From Orientallactaga sibirica (taxonomy: Eukaryota > Chordata > Mammalia > Rodentia > Dipodidae), in contig JAEOAD010001230.1 in the NCBI GenBank assembly GCA_036365145.1, positions 19,941 through 83,940 on the forward strand: a stretch of 64,000 nt of DNA, in the 5' to 3' direction. Numbering within the stretch: the stretch's first letter is position 1; the number at the start of each line of letters is the position of its first letter. The notes beneath the pieces are model-generated. The model ran no database searches. It saw only the letters and a program-made list of their open reading frames with translations, and was not told where the DNA came from. Positions 46,987 to 63,301 of this stretch are shown here, one piece after another. Position numbers and translations under genes: made by a program.

Positions 46987-49306
46987 AGGGGGATGTCTGA
47001 AAAATGAACAAACAGGTCACAGAGGGTGTGTTTTCCTAGGAATGGCCCAGCCTAACTAAGGAGATCGTGGAGGGCTGACGGGAAAGGGCCTCGAGGGGTT
47101 AGAAGCCGGCCGCTAGAGACCAAGGCCCTGCTGGAAATAGTAAGGTAGAGAGATTTAAAAATCTTCCCGGGGCTCTGAGTCCAATCACTTGGACCACTGT
47201 CTCGCCTGTCATTGTCGTTGATGACGAGAGGGACTCAGGTTTTCTGAAGTGAGCTCGGGTGTCGGTGCAGGATCCTGGAAGGAGAGTGAGAACTCCGTGA
47301 GGTGCGAGGAACAGTGTTCTTTTACTGCCCGCTCACCCAGAATATATACACATATGAATATATATTTAAATTATATATAAACTTATATGTAAATATATGA
47401 GTTCATATATGACTATACATGGAAATTTATACATATATTAGATATATAAATATATGTTATATATTTACATATATGACATGTATGAAATATAATTACATGT
47501 ATTATAGATTTTTATACGTTATTTATAATACATAATACATACATATACTAACATATATAATTATATGTGAATGTATATAAATTTTTATATATATCTCAAT
47601 AGGATTAGGTTTAAGGCCATATGTAAATGTGTATCCATCAACACAGAAACATACACACACACACGCAAACACACACACACACACACACATATATATACAT
47701 ACATAAATACATACATACATAATTTTTGGAGGGGGTACAGGGTAGCAGTGGCTGTAGCCCGGGCTAACACAGAATTCACTGTGGCATCTCTGTCTGGCCT
47801 TGAACTCCCAGCCAAACCCTTGTAACATGTTCTTATTCACAATTGGTTTCCTGGAAAAGTTAGAATAACTTCTAAGAAGTGTCAATCTCAGAATTAAATC
47901 CTTCTAATGTCCTAACATACATAGTAAGTGCCAGCGAGCATTCTCTGGATCTCAGTTTAAGGGAGGCTTCTGTGATATCGACTTTTCATGTGATGACACC
48001 AGGTGACTCTGGCCTTGTGTCTGTGTTATTTTCTTTCCCAGGTGATCTGCTGGAAAGTTTCTGAAACCAGCACTGAATTTTCTCTATCATGACAAAGGCC
48101 TGCCTAGCCATCTGTGTGTCCTGCAAAAGATAGAGCACGTAGGGTTTTTTGTAATTTTCAAAGATTATCGAGTCGTCTCCTTAGCAGGACCTAATAGACG
48201 TTTGCCAAATGGGTTGTGTGCCATCGCTTCGCTTACAACTATTCCCGGCATTTAGGCTATGTAAAGTCAAAGCTTCAGTCTGTTTCGATCGTAATTCATT
48301 TCATTTATTGTATATTTCAGTGTTTCTTTCTTTCTTTCTCTTTTGCTTGCTTGCTTCAGTCTTTGCTGTCTGTCCTGCTTCCTTCCTTTCCTTTCTTTTT
48401 TTTTCTTTTCTTCCTTCCTTTGTTCCCTTCTTTTTCTTTTTGTTATTTTGGCTTTGCGATGTTTTGCAAGTGTGACTGAATGAAGAAATGATATACAGGC
48501 GATTTTTCCATACCTTGCCCTTGTGGTCCATCACCACACCTGCATCCACCGTGTTGTCAGGAAGGTTCTCAAGCGCCTCCTTCTGGCGACTCCGTGCCTC
48601 AAGGTCCACTTTCCAAGTCTGAGGTTCTCGATTCCTTCTGCCCACTCTTCAGCTCATAAGGTTTATAAGGAATTAAAAGGAGTTTCTGGGCTGGAGAGAA
48701 TACTTAGGGGTTAAGGCGCCTGACTTCTAACCCTAAGAACACTGGTTCGAATCCTGAGTGGGATTTCAGTCTGCAGGTCCCACGTTTAGTCAGATGCAAA
48801 AGTTACGCAAGGGTGCAATGCCGCACATGGACACAAGGGGGCGCGCACATCTTGATTTCGTGCACAGCAGCTGAGACACTGCCTGCCCGCCCATCTCTGA
48901 CACTCCACCAGGTCTGCTGGGTTACCAGAAGTGTGAGCCTCAGGCAGAAAGGGCGCTCAAAACTCCTACTGAATATCTTCAAACCTCTGTCAGTTCTGGA
49001 GGTCCCAGACAGATGTGAGCAGATGACTCAGGTGCTTGTCGGGAGCCCCCGTTTTTCTCCCACGCAGAGAGTCCCTGGAACACCCAGCCCTTCTCCTGGC
49101 CCGTCCGGCTCCAGATTCTCTAACCTCGGGTGAACGCGTCGCGGTCACCCGAGGTTAGAGAATCTGCTCGTTCCAAAAAAACGCTCCAAATGGCCGCCTG
49201 AGTTTGGACTGCTGAGCCAGGGACAGGTGGTGAGGGAAGGGTCTTTTGGAAATGCAGCGATATCTTACATTTCATGCCATCACTCTTAGTTCACGAGCCT
49301 ACCGGA
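46987..49306 (+). repeat. Macrosatellite short unit W8
   Basis: Complete 2320-bp unit with almost no TA run in its microsatellite (47650-47698). SINE fossil 48688-48899, perfect B box 48744-48754, intact hairpin 49112-49166. Confidence 0.95.
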
Positions 49307-49985
49307 AGGGGGATGTCTGAAAAATGAACAAACAGGTCACAGAGGGTGTGTTTTCCTAGGAATGGCCCAGCCTAACTAAGGAGATCGTGGAGGGCTGAAG
49401 GGAAAGGGCCTCGAGGGGTTAGAAGCCGGCCGCTAGAGACCAAGGCCCTGCTGGAAATAGTAAGGTAGAGATTTAAAAATCTTCCCGGGGCTCTGAGTCC
49501 AATCACTTGGACCACTGTCTCGCCTGTCATTGTCGTTGATGACGAGAGGGACTCAGGTTTTCTGAAGTGAGCTCGGGTGTCGGTGCAGGATCCTGAAGGA
49601 GAGTGAGAACTCCGTGAGGTGCGAGGAACAGTGTTCTTTTACTGCCCGCTCACCCAGAATATATACACATATGAATATATATTTAAATTATATATAAACT
49701 TATATGTAAATATATGAGTTCATATATGACTATACATGGAAATTTATACATATATTAGATATATAAATATATGTTATATATTTACATATATGACATGTAT
49801 AAAATATAATTACATGTATTATAGATTTTTATACGTTATTTATAATACATAATACATACATATACTAACATATATAATTATATGTGAATGTATATAAATT
49901 TTTATATATATCTCAATACTATTAGGTTTAAGGCCTTATGTTAATGTGTATCCATCAACACAGAAACATATCCATCAACACAAAA

Positions 49986-50062
<77 letters not shown>

Positions 50063-51674
50063 CATAAATACATACATACATAATTTTTGGAGGGGGTACA
50101 GGGTAGCAGTGGCTGTAGAAGGCTAACACAGAATTCACTGTGGCATCTCTGTCTGGCCTTTGAACTCCCAGCCAAACCCTTGTAACATGTTCTTATTCAC
50201 AATTGGTTTCCTGGAAAAGTTAGAATAACTTCTAAGAAGTGTCAATCTCAGAATTAAATCCTTCTAATGTCCTAACATACATAGTAAGTGCCAGCGAGCA
50301 TTCTCTGGATCTCAGTTTAAGGGAGGCTTCTGTGATATCGACTTTTCATGTGATGACACCAGGTGACTCTGGCCTTGTGTCTGTGTTATTTTCTTTCCCA
50401 GGTGATCTGCTGGAAAGTTTCTGAAACCAGCACTGAATTTTCTCTATCATGACAAAGGCCTGCCTAGCCATCTGTGTGTCTCCTGCAAAGATAGAGCACG
50501 TAGGGTTTTTTGTAATTTTCAAAGATTATCGAGTCGTCTCCTTAGCAGGACCTAATAGACGTTTGCCAAATGGGTTGTGTGCCATCGCTTCGCTTACAAC
50601 TATTCCGGCATTTAGGCTATGTAAAGTCAAAGCTTCAGTCTGTTTCGATCGTAATTCATTTCATTTATTGTATATTTCAGTGTTTCTTTCTTTCTTTCTC
50701 TTTTGCTTGCTTGCTTCAGTCTTTGCTGTCTGTCCTGCTTCCTTCCTTTTTCCTTTCTTTTTTTTCTTTTCTTCCTTCCTTCCCTTCCTTCCCTTCTTTT
50801 CTTTTTGTTATTTTGGCTTTGCGATGATGTTTTGCAAGTGTGACTGAATGAAGAAATGATATACAGGCGATTTTTCCATACCTTGCCCTTGTGGTCCATC
50901 ACCACACCTGCATCCACCGTGTTGTCAGGAAGGTTCTCAAGCGCCTCCTTCTGGCGACTCCGTGCCTCAAGGTCCACTTTCCAAGTCTGAGGTTCTCGAT
51001 TCCTTCTGCCCACTCTTCAGCTCATAAGGTTTATAAGGAATTAAAAGGAGTTTCTGGGCTGGAGAGAATACGTAGGGGTTAAGGCGCCTGACTTCTAACC
51101 CTAAGAACACTGGTTCGAATCCTGAGTGGGATTTCAGTCTGCAGGTCCCACGTTTAGTCAGATGCAAAGTTACGCAAGGATGCAATGCCGCACATGGACA
51201 CAAGGGGGCGCGCACATCTTGATTTCGTGCACAGCAGCTGAGACGCTGCCTGCCCGCCCAGCTCTGACACTCCACCAGGTCTGCTGGGTTACCAGAAGTG
51301 TGAGCCTCAGGCAGAAAGGGCGCTCAAAACTCCTACTGAATATCTTCAAACCTCTGTCAGTTCTGGAGGTCCCAGACAGATGTGAGCAGATGACTCAGGT
51401 GCTTGTCGGAAGCCCTGTTTTTCTCCCACGCAGAGAGTCCCTGGAACACCCAGCCCTTCTCCTGGCCCGTCCGGCTCCAGATTCTCTAACCTCGAGTGAA
51501 CGCGTCGCGGTCACCCGAGGTTAGAGAATCTGCTCGTTCCAAAAAAACGCTCCAAATGGCCGCCTGAGTTTGGACTGCTGAGCCAGGGGACAGGTGGTGA
51601 GCGGAAGGGTCTTTTTGGAAATGCAGCGATATCTTACATTTCATGCCATCACTCTTAGTTACGAGCCTACCGGA
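49307..51674 (+). repeat. Macrosatellite short unit W9
   Basis: Complete 2368-bp unit. A local duplication of tccatcaacacagaaac lies before the microsatellite (about 49950-49987). (CA)n(TA)n 49985-50058, SINE fossil 51056-51266, perfect B box 51112-51122, hairpin 51478-51532 with one arm change (ctcgagtga). Confidence 0.95.
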
Positions 51675-52340
51675 AGGGGATGTCTGAAAAATGAACAAAC
51701 AGGTCACAGAGGGTGTGTTTTCCTAGGAATGGCCCAGCCTAACTAAGGAGAGATCGTGGAGGGCTGACGAGAAAGGGCCTCGAGGGGTTAGAAGCCGGCC
51801 GCTAGAGACCAAGGCCCTGCTGGAAATAGTAAGGTAGAGAGATTTAAAAATCTTCCGGGGCTCTGAGTTGAATTACTTGGACCACTGTCTCGCCAGTCAT
51901 TGTCGTTGATGACGAGAGGGACTCAGGTTTTCTGAAGTGAGCTCGGGTCTCGGTGCAGGATCCTGGAAGGAGAGTGAGAACTCCGTGAGGTGCGAGGAAC
52001 AGTGTTCTTTTACTGCCCGCTCACCCAGAATATATACACATATGAATATATATTTAAATTATATATAAACTTATATGTAAATATATGAGTTCATATATGA
52101 CTATACATGGAAATTTATACATATATTAGATATATAAATATATGTTATATATTTACATATATGACATGTATAAAATATAATTACATGTATTATAGATTTT
52201 TATACGTTATTTATAATACATAATACATACATATACTAACATATATAATTATATGTGAATGTATATAAATTTTTATATATATCTCAATAGGATTAGGTTT
52301 AAGGCCATATGTAAATGTGTATCCATCAACACAGAAACAT

Positions 52341-52430
<90 letters not shown>

Positions 52431-54028
52431 TACATACATACATAATTTTTGGAGGGGGTACAGGGTAGCAGTGGCTGTAGCCGGGCTAACACAGAATTCA
52501 CTGTGGCATCTCTGTCTGGCCTTGAACTCCCAGCGAAACCCTTGTAACATGTTCTTATTCACAATTGGTTTCCTGGAAAAGTTAGAATAACTTCTAAGAA
52601 GTGTCAATCTCAGAATTAAATCCTTCTAATGTCCTAACATACATAGTAAGTGCCAGCGAGCATTCTCTGGATCTCAGTTTAAGGGAGGCTTCTGTGATAT
52701 CGACTTTTCATGTGATGACACCAGGTGACTCTGGCCTTGTGTCTGTGTTATTTTCTTTCCCAGGTGATCTGCTGGAAAGTTTCTGAAACCAGCACTGAAT
52801 TTTCTCTATCATGACAAAGGCCTGCCTAGCCATCTGTGTGTCTCCTGCAAAGATAGAGCACGTAGGGTTTTTTGTAATTTTCAAAGATTATCGAGTCGTC
52901 TCCTTAGCAGGACCTAATAGACGTTTGCCATGTGGGTTGTGTGACATCGCTTCGCTTACAACTATTCACGGCATTTAGGCTATGTAAAGTCAAAGCTTCA
53001 GTCTGTTTCGATCGTAATTCATTTCATTTATTGTATATTTCAGTGTTTCTTTCTTTCTTTCTCTTTTGCTTGCTTGCTTCAGTCTTTGCTGTCTGTCCTG
53101 CTTCCTTCCTTTCCTTTCTTTTTTTCTTTTCTTCCTTCCTTCCTTCGTTCCCTTCTTTTTCTTTTTGTTATTTTGGCTTTGCGATGTTTTGCAAGTGTGA
53201 CTGAATGAAGAAATGATATACAGGCGATTTTTCCATACCTTGCCCTTGTGGTCCATCACCACACCTGCATCCACCGTGTTGTCAGGAAGGTTCTCAAGCG
53301 CCTCCTTCTGGCGACTCCGTGCCTCAAGGTCCACTTTCCAAGTCTGAGGTTCTCGATTCCTTCTGCCCACTCTTCAGCTCATAAGGTTTATAAGGAATTA
53401 AAAGGAGTTTCTGGGCTGGAGAGAATACTTAGGGTTAAGGCGCCTGACTTCTAACCCTAAGAACACTGGTTCGAATCCTGAGTGGGATTTCAGTCTGCAG
53501 GTCCCACGTTTAGTCAGATGCAAAGTTACGCAAGGGTGCAATGCCGCACATGGACACAAGGGGGCGCGCACATCTTGATTTCGTGCACAGCAGCTGAGAC
53601 ACTGCCTGCCCGCCCATCTCTGACACTCCACCAGGTCTGCTGGGTTACCAGAAGTGTGAGCCTCAGGCAGAAAGGGCGCTCAAAACTCCTACTGAATATC
53701 TTCAAACCTCTGTCAGTTCTGGAGGTCCCAGACAGATGTGAGCAGATGACTCAGGTGCTTGTCGGGAGCCCGTTTTTCTCCCACGCAGAGAGTCCCTGGA
53801 ACACCCAGCCCTTCTCCTGGCCCGTCCGGCTCCAGATTCTCTAACCTCGGGTGAACGCGTCGCGGTCACCCGAGGTTAGAGAATCTGCTCGTCCAAAAAA
53901 ACGCTCCAAATGGCCGCCTGAGTTTGGACTGCTGAGCCAGGGGACAGGTGGTGAGCGGAAGGGTCTTTTTGGAAATGCAGCGATATCTTACATTTCATGC
54001 CATCACTCTTAGTTACGAGCCTACCGGA
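51675..54028 (+). repeat. Macrosatellite short unit W10
   Basis: Complete 2354-bp unit. (CA)n(TA)n 52343-52428, SINE fossil 53413-53622, perfect B box 53468-53478, intact hairpin 53833-53887. A small duplicated step, ggagagatcg, occurs near 51748. Confidence 0.95.
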
Positions 54029-56374
<2,346 letters not shown>

Positions 56375-57069
56375 AGGGGATGTCTGAAAAATGAACAAAC
56401 AGGTCACAGAGGGTGTGTTTTCCTAGGAATGGCCCAGCTAACTAAGGAGATCGTGGAGGGCTGATGGGAAAGGGCCTCGAGGGGTTAGAAGCCGGCCGCT
56501 AGAGACCAAGGCCCTGCTTGAAATAGTAAGGTAGAGAGATTTAAAAAAATCTTCCCGGGGCTCTGAGTCCAATCACTTGGACCACTGTCTCGCCTGTCAT
56601 TGTCGTTGATGACGAGAGGGACTCAGGTTTTCTGAAGTGAGCTCGGGTGTCGGTGCAGGATCCTGGAAGGAGAGTGAGAACTCCGTGAGGTGCGAGGAAC
56701 AGTGTTCTTTTACTGCCCGCTCACCCAGAATATATACACATATGAATATATATTTAAATTATATATAAACTTATATGTAAAAATATGAGTTCATATATGA
56801 CTATACATGAAATTTATACATATATTAGATATATAAATATATGTTATATATTTACATATATGACATGTATAAAATATAATTACATGTATTATAGATTTTT
56901 ATACGTTATTTATAATACATAATACATACATATACTAACATATATAATTATATGTGAATGTATATAAATTTTTATATATATCTCAATAGGATTAGGTTTA
57001 AGGCCATATGTAAATGTGTATCCATCAACACAGAAACATACACACACACACGAACGCACACACACACAC

Positions 57070-57106
<37 letters not shown>

Positions 57107-58740
57107 CATACATATATAATAAATACATACATACATACACATAATTTTTGAGGGGGTACAGGGTAGCAGTGGCTGGCCCGGGCTAACACAGAATTCACTG
57201 TGGCATCTCTGTCTGGCTTTGAACTCCCAGCCAAACCCCTTGTAACATGTTCTTATTCACAATTGGTTTCCTGGAAAAGTTAGAATAACTTCTAAGAAGT
57301 GTCAATCTCAGAATTAAATCCTTCTAATGTCCTAACATACATAGTAAGTGCCAGCGAGCATTCTCTGGATCTCAGTTTAAAAGGGAGGCTTCTGTGATAT
57401 CGACTTTTCATGTGATGACACCAGGTGACTCTGGCCTTGTGTCTGTGTTATTTTCTTTCCCAGGTGATCTGCTGGAAAGTTTCTGAAACCAGCACTGAAT
57501 TTTCTCTATCATGACAAAGGCCTGCCTAGCCATCTGTGTGTCTCCTGCAAAAGATAGAGCACATAGGGTTTTTGTAATTTTCAAAGATTATCGAGTCGTC
57601 TCCTTAGCAGGACCTAATAGACGTTTGCCAAATGGGTTGTGTGCCATCGCTTCTCGCTTACAACTATTCCCGGCATTTAGGCTATGTAAAGTCAAAGCTT
57701 CAGTCTGTTTCGATCGTAATTCATTTCATTTATTGTATATTTCAGTGTTTCTTTCTTTCTTTCTCTTTTGCTTGCTTGCTTCAGTCTTTGCTGTCTGTCC
57801 TTCTTCCTTCCTTTCCTTTTTTTTTTTTTCTTCCTTCCTTCGTTCCCTTCTTTTTCTTTTGTTATTTTTGGCTTTGCGATGTTTTGCAAGTGTGACTGAA
57901 TGAAGAAATGATATACAGGCGATTTTTTTTTTCCTTACCTTGCTTTTTGCATCCACCGTGTTGTGGAAGGCTGGTGAGATGGCGACCGTGTTGTGCACGC
58001 GTGTCTCAATACGCCACCTTATATGGCGACCAAAGATTGCCTCAAGGTCCACTTTTCCAAGAGGTTCTCGATTCCTCTGCCCACTCTTCAGCTCATAAGG
58101 TTTATAAGGAATTAAAAGGAGTTTCTGGGCTGGAGAGAATACTTGGGGTTAAGGCGCCTGACTTCTAACCCTAAGAACACTGGTTCGAATCCTGAGTGGG
58201 ATTTCAGTCTGCAGGTCCCACGTTTAGTCAGATGGCAAAGTTGCACACCAGTTGAGGGTGTGCAATGCCGCCTGGACACAGGGGCGCGCACATCTCTTGA
58301 TCGTGCACAGCAGCTGAGACACACCAGCCCATCTCTGACACTCCACCAGGTCTGCTGGGTTACCAGAAGTGTGAGCCTCAGGCAGAAAGGGCGCTCAAAA
58401 CTCCTACTGAATATCTTCAAACCTCTGTCAGTTCTGGAGGTCCCAGACAGATGTGAGCAGATGACTCAGGTGCTTGTTGGGAGCCCCGTTTTCTCCCACG
58501 CAGAGAGTCCCTGGAACACCCAGCCCTTCTCCTGGCCGTCCGGCTCCAGATTCTCTAACCTCGGGTGAGCGCGTCGCGGTCACCCGAGGTTAGAAATCTG
58601 CTCGTCCAAAAAAACGCTCCAAATGGCCGCCTGAGTTTGGACTGCTGAGCCAGGGGACAGGTGGTGAGGGGAAGGTCTTTTTGGAAATGCAGCGATATCT
58701 TACATTTCATGCCATCACTCTTAGTTACGAGCCTACCGGA
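56375..58740 (+). repeat. Macrosatellite short unit W12, locally scrambled
   Basis: Complete 2366-bp unit, but two stretches do not align with any other unit: about 57925-58075, with repeated ccgtgttgtg and tggcgacc words and the exon-like frame destroyed, and about 58233-58330 (gttgcacaccagttgagggt). (CA)n(TA)n 57041-57115, SINE fossil 58127-58337, perfect B box 58182-58192, hairpin 58547-58600 with loop gcgcgtcgcgg. Confidence 0.9.
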
Positions 58741-59412
58741 AGGGGGATGTCTGAAAAATGAACAAACAGGTCACAGAGGGTGTGTTTTCCTAGGAATGGC
58801 CCAGCCTAACTAAGGAGATCGTGGAGGGCTGACGGGAAAGGGCCTCGAGGGGTTAGAAGCCGGCCGCTAGAGACCAAGGCCCTGCTGGAAATAGTAAGGT
58901 AGAGATTTAAAAATCTTCCAGGGCTCTGAGTCCAATTACTTGGACCACTGTCTCGCCTGTCATTGTCGTTGATGATGACGAGAGGGACTCAGGTTTTCTG
59001 AAGTGAGCTCGGGTGTCGGTGCAGGATCCTGGAAGGAGAGTGAGAACTCCGTGAGGTCGAGGAACAGTGTTCTTTTACTGCCCGCTCACCCAGAATATAT
59101 ACACATATGAATATATATTTAAATTATATATAAACTTATATGTAAATATATGAGTTCATATATGACTATACATGGAAATTTATACATATATTAGATATAT
59201 AAATATATGTTATATATTTACATATATGACATGTATAAAATATAATTACATGTATTATAGATTTTTATACGTTATTTATAATACATAATACATACATATA
59301 CTAACATATATAATTATATGTGAATGTATATAAATTTTATATATATCTCAATAGGATTAGGTTTAAGGCCTTATGTAAATGTGTATCCATCAACACAGAA
59401 ACATACACACAC

Positions 59413-59477
<65 letters not shown>

Positions 59478-60763
59478 TACATACATACATACATACATAC
59501 ATACATAATTTTTGGGGGTACAGGGTAGCAGTGGCTGTAGCCAGGCTAACACAGAATTCACTGTGGCATCTCTGTCTGGCCTTGAACTCCCAGCCAAACC
59601 CTTGTAACATGTTCTTATTCACAATTGGTTTCCTGGAAAAGTTAGAATAACTTCTAAGAAGTGTCAATCTCAGAATTAAATCCTTCTAATGTCCTAACAT
59701 ACATAGTAAGTGCCAGCGAGCATTCTCTGGATCTCAGTTTAAGGGAGGCTTCTGTGATATTGACTTTTCATGTGATGACACCAGGTGACTCTGGCCTTGT
59801 GTCTGTGTTATTTTCTTTCCCAGGTGATCTGCTGGAAAGTTTCTGAAACCAGCACTGAATTTTCTCTATCATGACAAAGGCCTGCCTAGCCATCTGTGTG
59901 TCTCCTGCAAAGATAGAGCCCGTAGGGTTTTTGTAATTTTCAAGATTATCGAGTCGTCTCCTTAGCAGGACCTAATAGACGTTTGCCAAATGGGTTGTGT
60001 GCCATCGCTTCGCTTACAACTATTCCCGGCATTTAGGCTATGTAAAGTCAAAGCTTCAGTCTGTTTCGATCGTAATTCTTTTCATTTATTGTATATTTTA
60101 GTGTTTCTTTCTTTCTTTCTCTTTTGCTTTACTTGCTTCAGTCTTTGCTGTCTGTCCTGCTTCCTTCCTTTCCTTTCTTTTTTTTTCTTTTCTTCCTTCC
60201 TTCCTTCGTTTCCCTTCTTTTCTTTTTGTTATTTTGGCTTTGCGATGTTTGCAAGTGTGACTGAATGAAGAAATGATATACAGGCGATTTTTCCATACCT
60301 TGCCCTTGTTGTGGTCCATCACCACACCTGCATCCACCGTGTTGTCAGGAAGGTTCTCAGGCGCCTCCTTCTGGCGACTCCGTGCCTCAAGGTCCACTTT
60401 CCAAGTCTGAGGTTCTCGATTCCTTCTGCCCACTCTTCAGCTCATAAGGTTTATAAGGAATTAAAGGAGTTTCTGGGCTGGAGAGAATACTCAGGGTTAA
60501 GGCGCCTGACTTCTAACCCTAAGAACACTGGTTCGAATCCTGAGTGGGATTTCAGTCTGCAGGTCCACGTTTAGTCAGATGCAAGGGATTAGGCAAAGGG
60601 AGTGCAATGCCGCACATGGACACAAGGGGGCGCGCACATCTTGATTTCGTGCACAGCAGCTGAGACACTGCCTGCTCGCCCATTTCTACACTCCACCAGG
60701 TCTGCTGGGTTGCAGAAGTGTGAGCCTCAGGCAGAAAGCTGGCGCTCAAAACTCCTACTGAAA
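58741..60763 (+). repeat. Macrosatellite short unit W13, truncated at inversion
   Basis: Short unit running normally to ctcaaaactcctactgaa and then breaking off about 300 bp before its expected end, so it lacks the hairpin. (CA)n(TA)n 59403-59475, SINE fossil 60475-60687, perfect B box 60530-60540. The last 200 bp carry several small insertions (60590-60600, 60735-60742). Confidence 0.92.
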
Positions 60764-61167
60764 CCCGAGTCACTTCATGAAAACCTGCCAGTTCTGGAGG
60801 GTCAGCAACGACAATCACAGGCGAGACAGTGGTCAAGTACTGGATTCAGAGCCTCAGGAAGATTTTTAAATCTCTCTACCTTACTATTTCCAGCAGGGTC
60901 TTGGTCTTCTGGCCCGGCTTCTAACCCCTCGAGGCCCTTTCCCGTCAGCCCTCCACGATCTCCTTAGTTAGGCTGGGCCATTCCTAGGAAAACACACCCT
61001 CTGTGACCTGTTTGTTCATTTTCAGCCATCCCCCTTCCGGTAGGCTCGTAACTAAGGTGATGGCATGAAATGTAAGATATCGCTCCATGCTCTGACCCTT
61101 CCGGCCACCGCTGTCCCCTTGCTCAGCAGTCCAAACCCAGGCTGCCATTTTGTGTTTTTGGAACGAG

Positions 61168-61208
61168 CAGATTCTCTAACCTCGGGTGACGTTCACCTGA
61201 GGTTCAAG
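61168..61208. repeat. Degenerate hairpin in the inverted arm
   Basis: One arm (61168-61189) is perfect. The partner begins tcacctgaggtt and then decays (caagaggttgag), so only about 12 bp can pair. The loop is the 3-nt long-form type. Confidence 0.75.
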
Positions 61209-61514
61209 AGGTTGAGAAGATGGGCCAGGAGAAGGCCTGGGTTTCTAGGGACTCTCTGCGTGGGAGAAAACGGGGCTCTGACAAGCACCTGGAGTCACCT
61301 GCTCACATCTGTCTGGGACTTCCAGAACTGAGAGTATTTGAAGATATTCGGTAGGAGTTTTGAGCACCCTTTCTGCTGAGGCTCACACTTGAGTAACTCA
61401 GCAGACATGGTGGAGTGTCCCAAGTCCCCAAATTAAAAAAAGAATATGGGGCATCTTAAACCCATATTCACCTACAGAAAATGTATTTTTTTAAGTTATT
61501 TTATTTTATCTTAT

Positions 61515-61797
61515 TTTTTTTTCTGAAGGCACTGATAGAGACAGAGACAGACACACACACACACACAAGGGAGGGGAGTGGAGGGAGGATGACAGAGATA
61601 GCTCGGGGGTACAATGTCTCAGCTGCTGAGAACGAAATCCAATGTGCGCCCCCCCTTGTGGCAAAGTGCAGCATTGCACCTTAGGAACTTTGCATCTGTT
61701 AAACGCGGGGACCTGGAGATTGGAACAGACTGGATTGGAACCAATGTTCTGAGGTTGGAAGGCGCCTGTAAGCTCCCTAAGTATTATCTCTCCAGCC
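61515..61797 (-). mobile_element. tRNA-derived SINE with tail, inverted arm
   Basis: Reverse-complement counterpart of 20390-20693: T-rich tail at 61493-61523, CA/GA-rich stretch, aatgtgcgccccccctt, and the SINE head at ctctccagcc (61797). Confirms that this arm is of the long form. Confidence 0.82.
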
Positions 61798-61846
61798 AGA
61801 AGTTCCTTTCCCTCCTTATAAGCCTTATGAGCTGAAGAGTGGGCAG

Positions 61847-61972
61847 AAGAAATCGAGAACCTCAGACTTGGAAAGTGTACCTTAGGCATGGAATCTCCAC
61901 AAGGAGGTGCTTGAGAACCTTCCTGACAACACAGTGGATGCAGGTGTGGTGATGGACCACAACAAGGGCAAG
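61847..61972 (+). pseudogene. Exon-like segment, inverted arm, frameshifted
   Basis: Copy of the exon-like segment, here on the plus strand and ending aag|gtatgc. At 126 bp it is one base short of the other long-form copies. The loss (ccttaggcatgg for ccttgcggcatgg) shifts the frame, so this copy at least is not coding. Confidence 0.35.
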
Positions 61973-62043
61973 GTATGCAAAAATGGCCAATATGTCATTT
62001 CTTCATTCAGTCACACTTGCCAAACATTGCAAAGCCTAAATAA

Positions 62044-62180
62044 CAAAAAAAAAAAGAAAGGAATGAAGGAAGGAAGGAAGGAAGGAAGGAAGGAAGGAAG
62101 AAAGGAAGAAAAGAAAGGAAGGAAGACAGAAAGCAAAGACCCAAGCAAGCAAGCAACAGTGAAAAGAAAGAAATACTAAA
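62044..62180. repeat. Polypurine tract, inverted arm
   Basis: gaaggaaggaagg repeats, aagcaagcaagc and aaagaaagaaa: the reverse complement of the pyrimidine tract found in every unit. Confidence 0.9.
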
Positions 62181-62779
62181 CTATAAAATAAATCAAATAA
62201 ATTACGATCGAAACAGACTGAAGCTTTGACTTTACATAGCCTCAAATGCCGGAATAGTCAATAAGCTGAGCGATTACATACAACACGTTTGGCAAACGTC
62301 TATTAGGTCCCGCTAAGAGAGGACTCGATAATCTTTGAAAATGACAGAAAAACCCTATGTGCTCTATCTTTGCAGAGACACACACATGGTTATGCAGGCC
62401 TTTGTCATGATAGAAAAATTCACAGTTGGTTTCAGAAACTTTACGAAGATCTCCTGGGAAAGAAAATTCCACAGACACAAGACCAGTGTCACCTGGTGTC
62501 ATCACGTGAAAAGACGACATCACAGAAGCCTCCCTTTTACTGAGATCCAGAGAATGCTCGCTTAGCACTAAGTATGTATGTTAGGATATGAGAAGCATTT
62601 AATTCTGAGATTGATACTTCTTTTAGCTTTTCTCACTTTTCCTGAAACCAATGGTGAATAAGGACATGTTAGAAGAGTCTTGGCTGTGAGTTCAGGCCAG
62701 GCTGAGACGCCACAGTGAATTGTGGTGTCATCTGGCTACAGCACTGGTCCCACTCGTGGCACCCTCCCCTAAAATTGTA

Positions 62780-62847
62780 TATATGTTTGTGTATGTATGT
62801 ATTTTATGGATATATATTTACATATGGCCTTAAACCTAATCCTATTA

Positions 62848-62894
<47 letters not shown>

Positions 62895-63223
62895 TATATA
62901 TATACATATATATTTATATAATTATATATAGCTGTATATGTATATTATGTAGTATAAATAACGTATAATAATCTATCATACATGTAATTATGTTTTATAC
63001 ATGTCATATAGTAAATATATATCACATATATTTTTGTATATTTGATATATGTATGAATTTTCATGTATATTCATATGAACTCACATATTTACATATATGT
63101 TTATATGTAAATTTGAATATATATTCATATATATTCTGAGTAATGTATATACATAAAATGAATTCATAGTATACACATAACATATATATGTGTGTGTGTG
63201 TGTGTGTGTTTGTGTGTGTGTGT
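62780..63223. repeat. AT-rich block with (TA)n and (GT)n, inverted arm
   Basis: Reverse complement of the diverged long-form AT block, with a TA run at 62850-62890 and GT repeats at 63187-63223. Confidence 0.88.
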
Positions 63224-63301
63224 ATACATACGTATCTATCATCCTCTAAACACCTCCTCCTACTTTTGGCTGCATGACAATGTACTTAGCGTAGATGTTA
63301 C

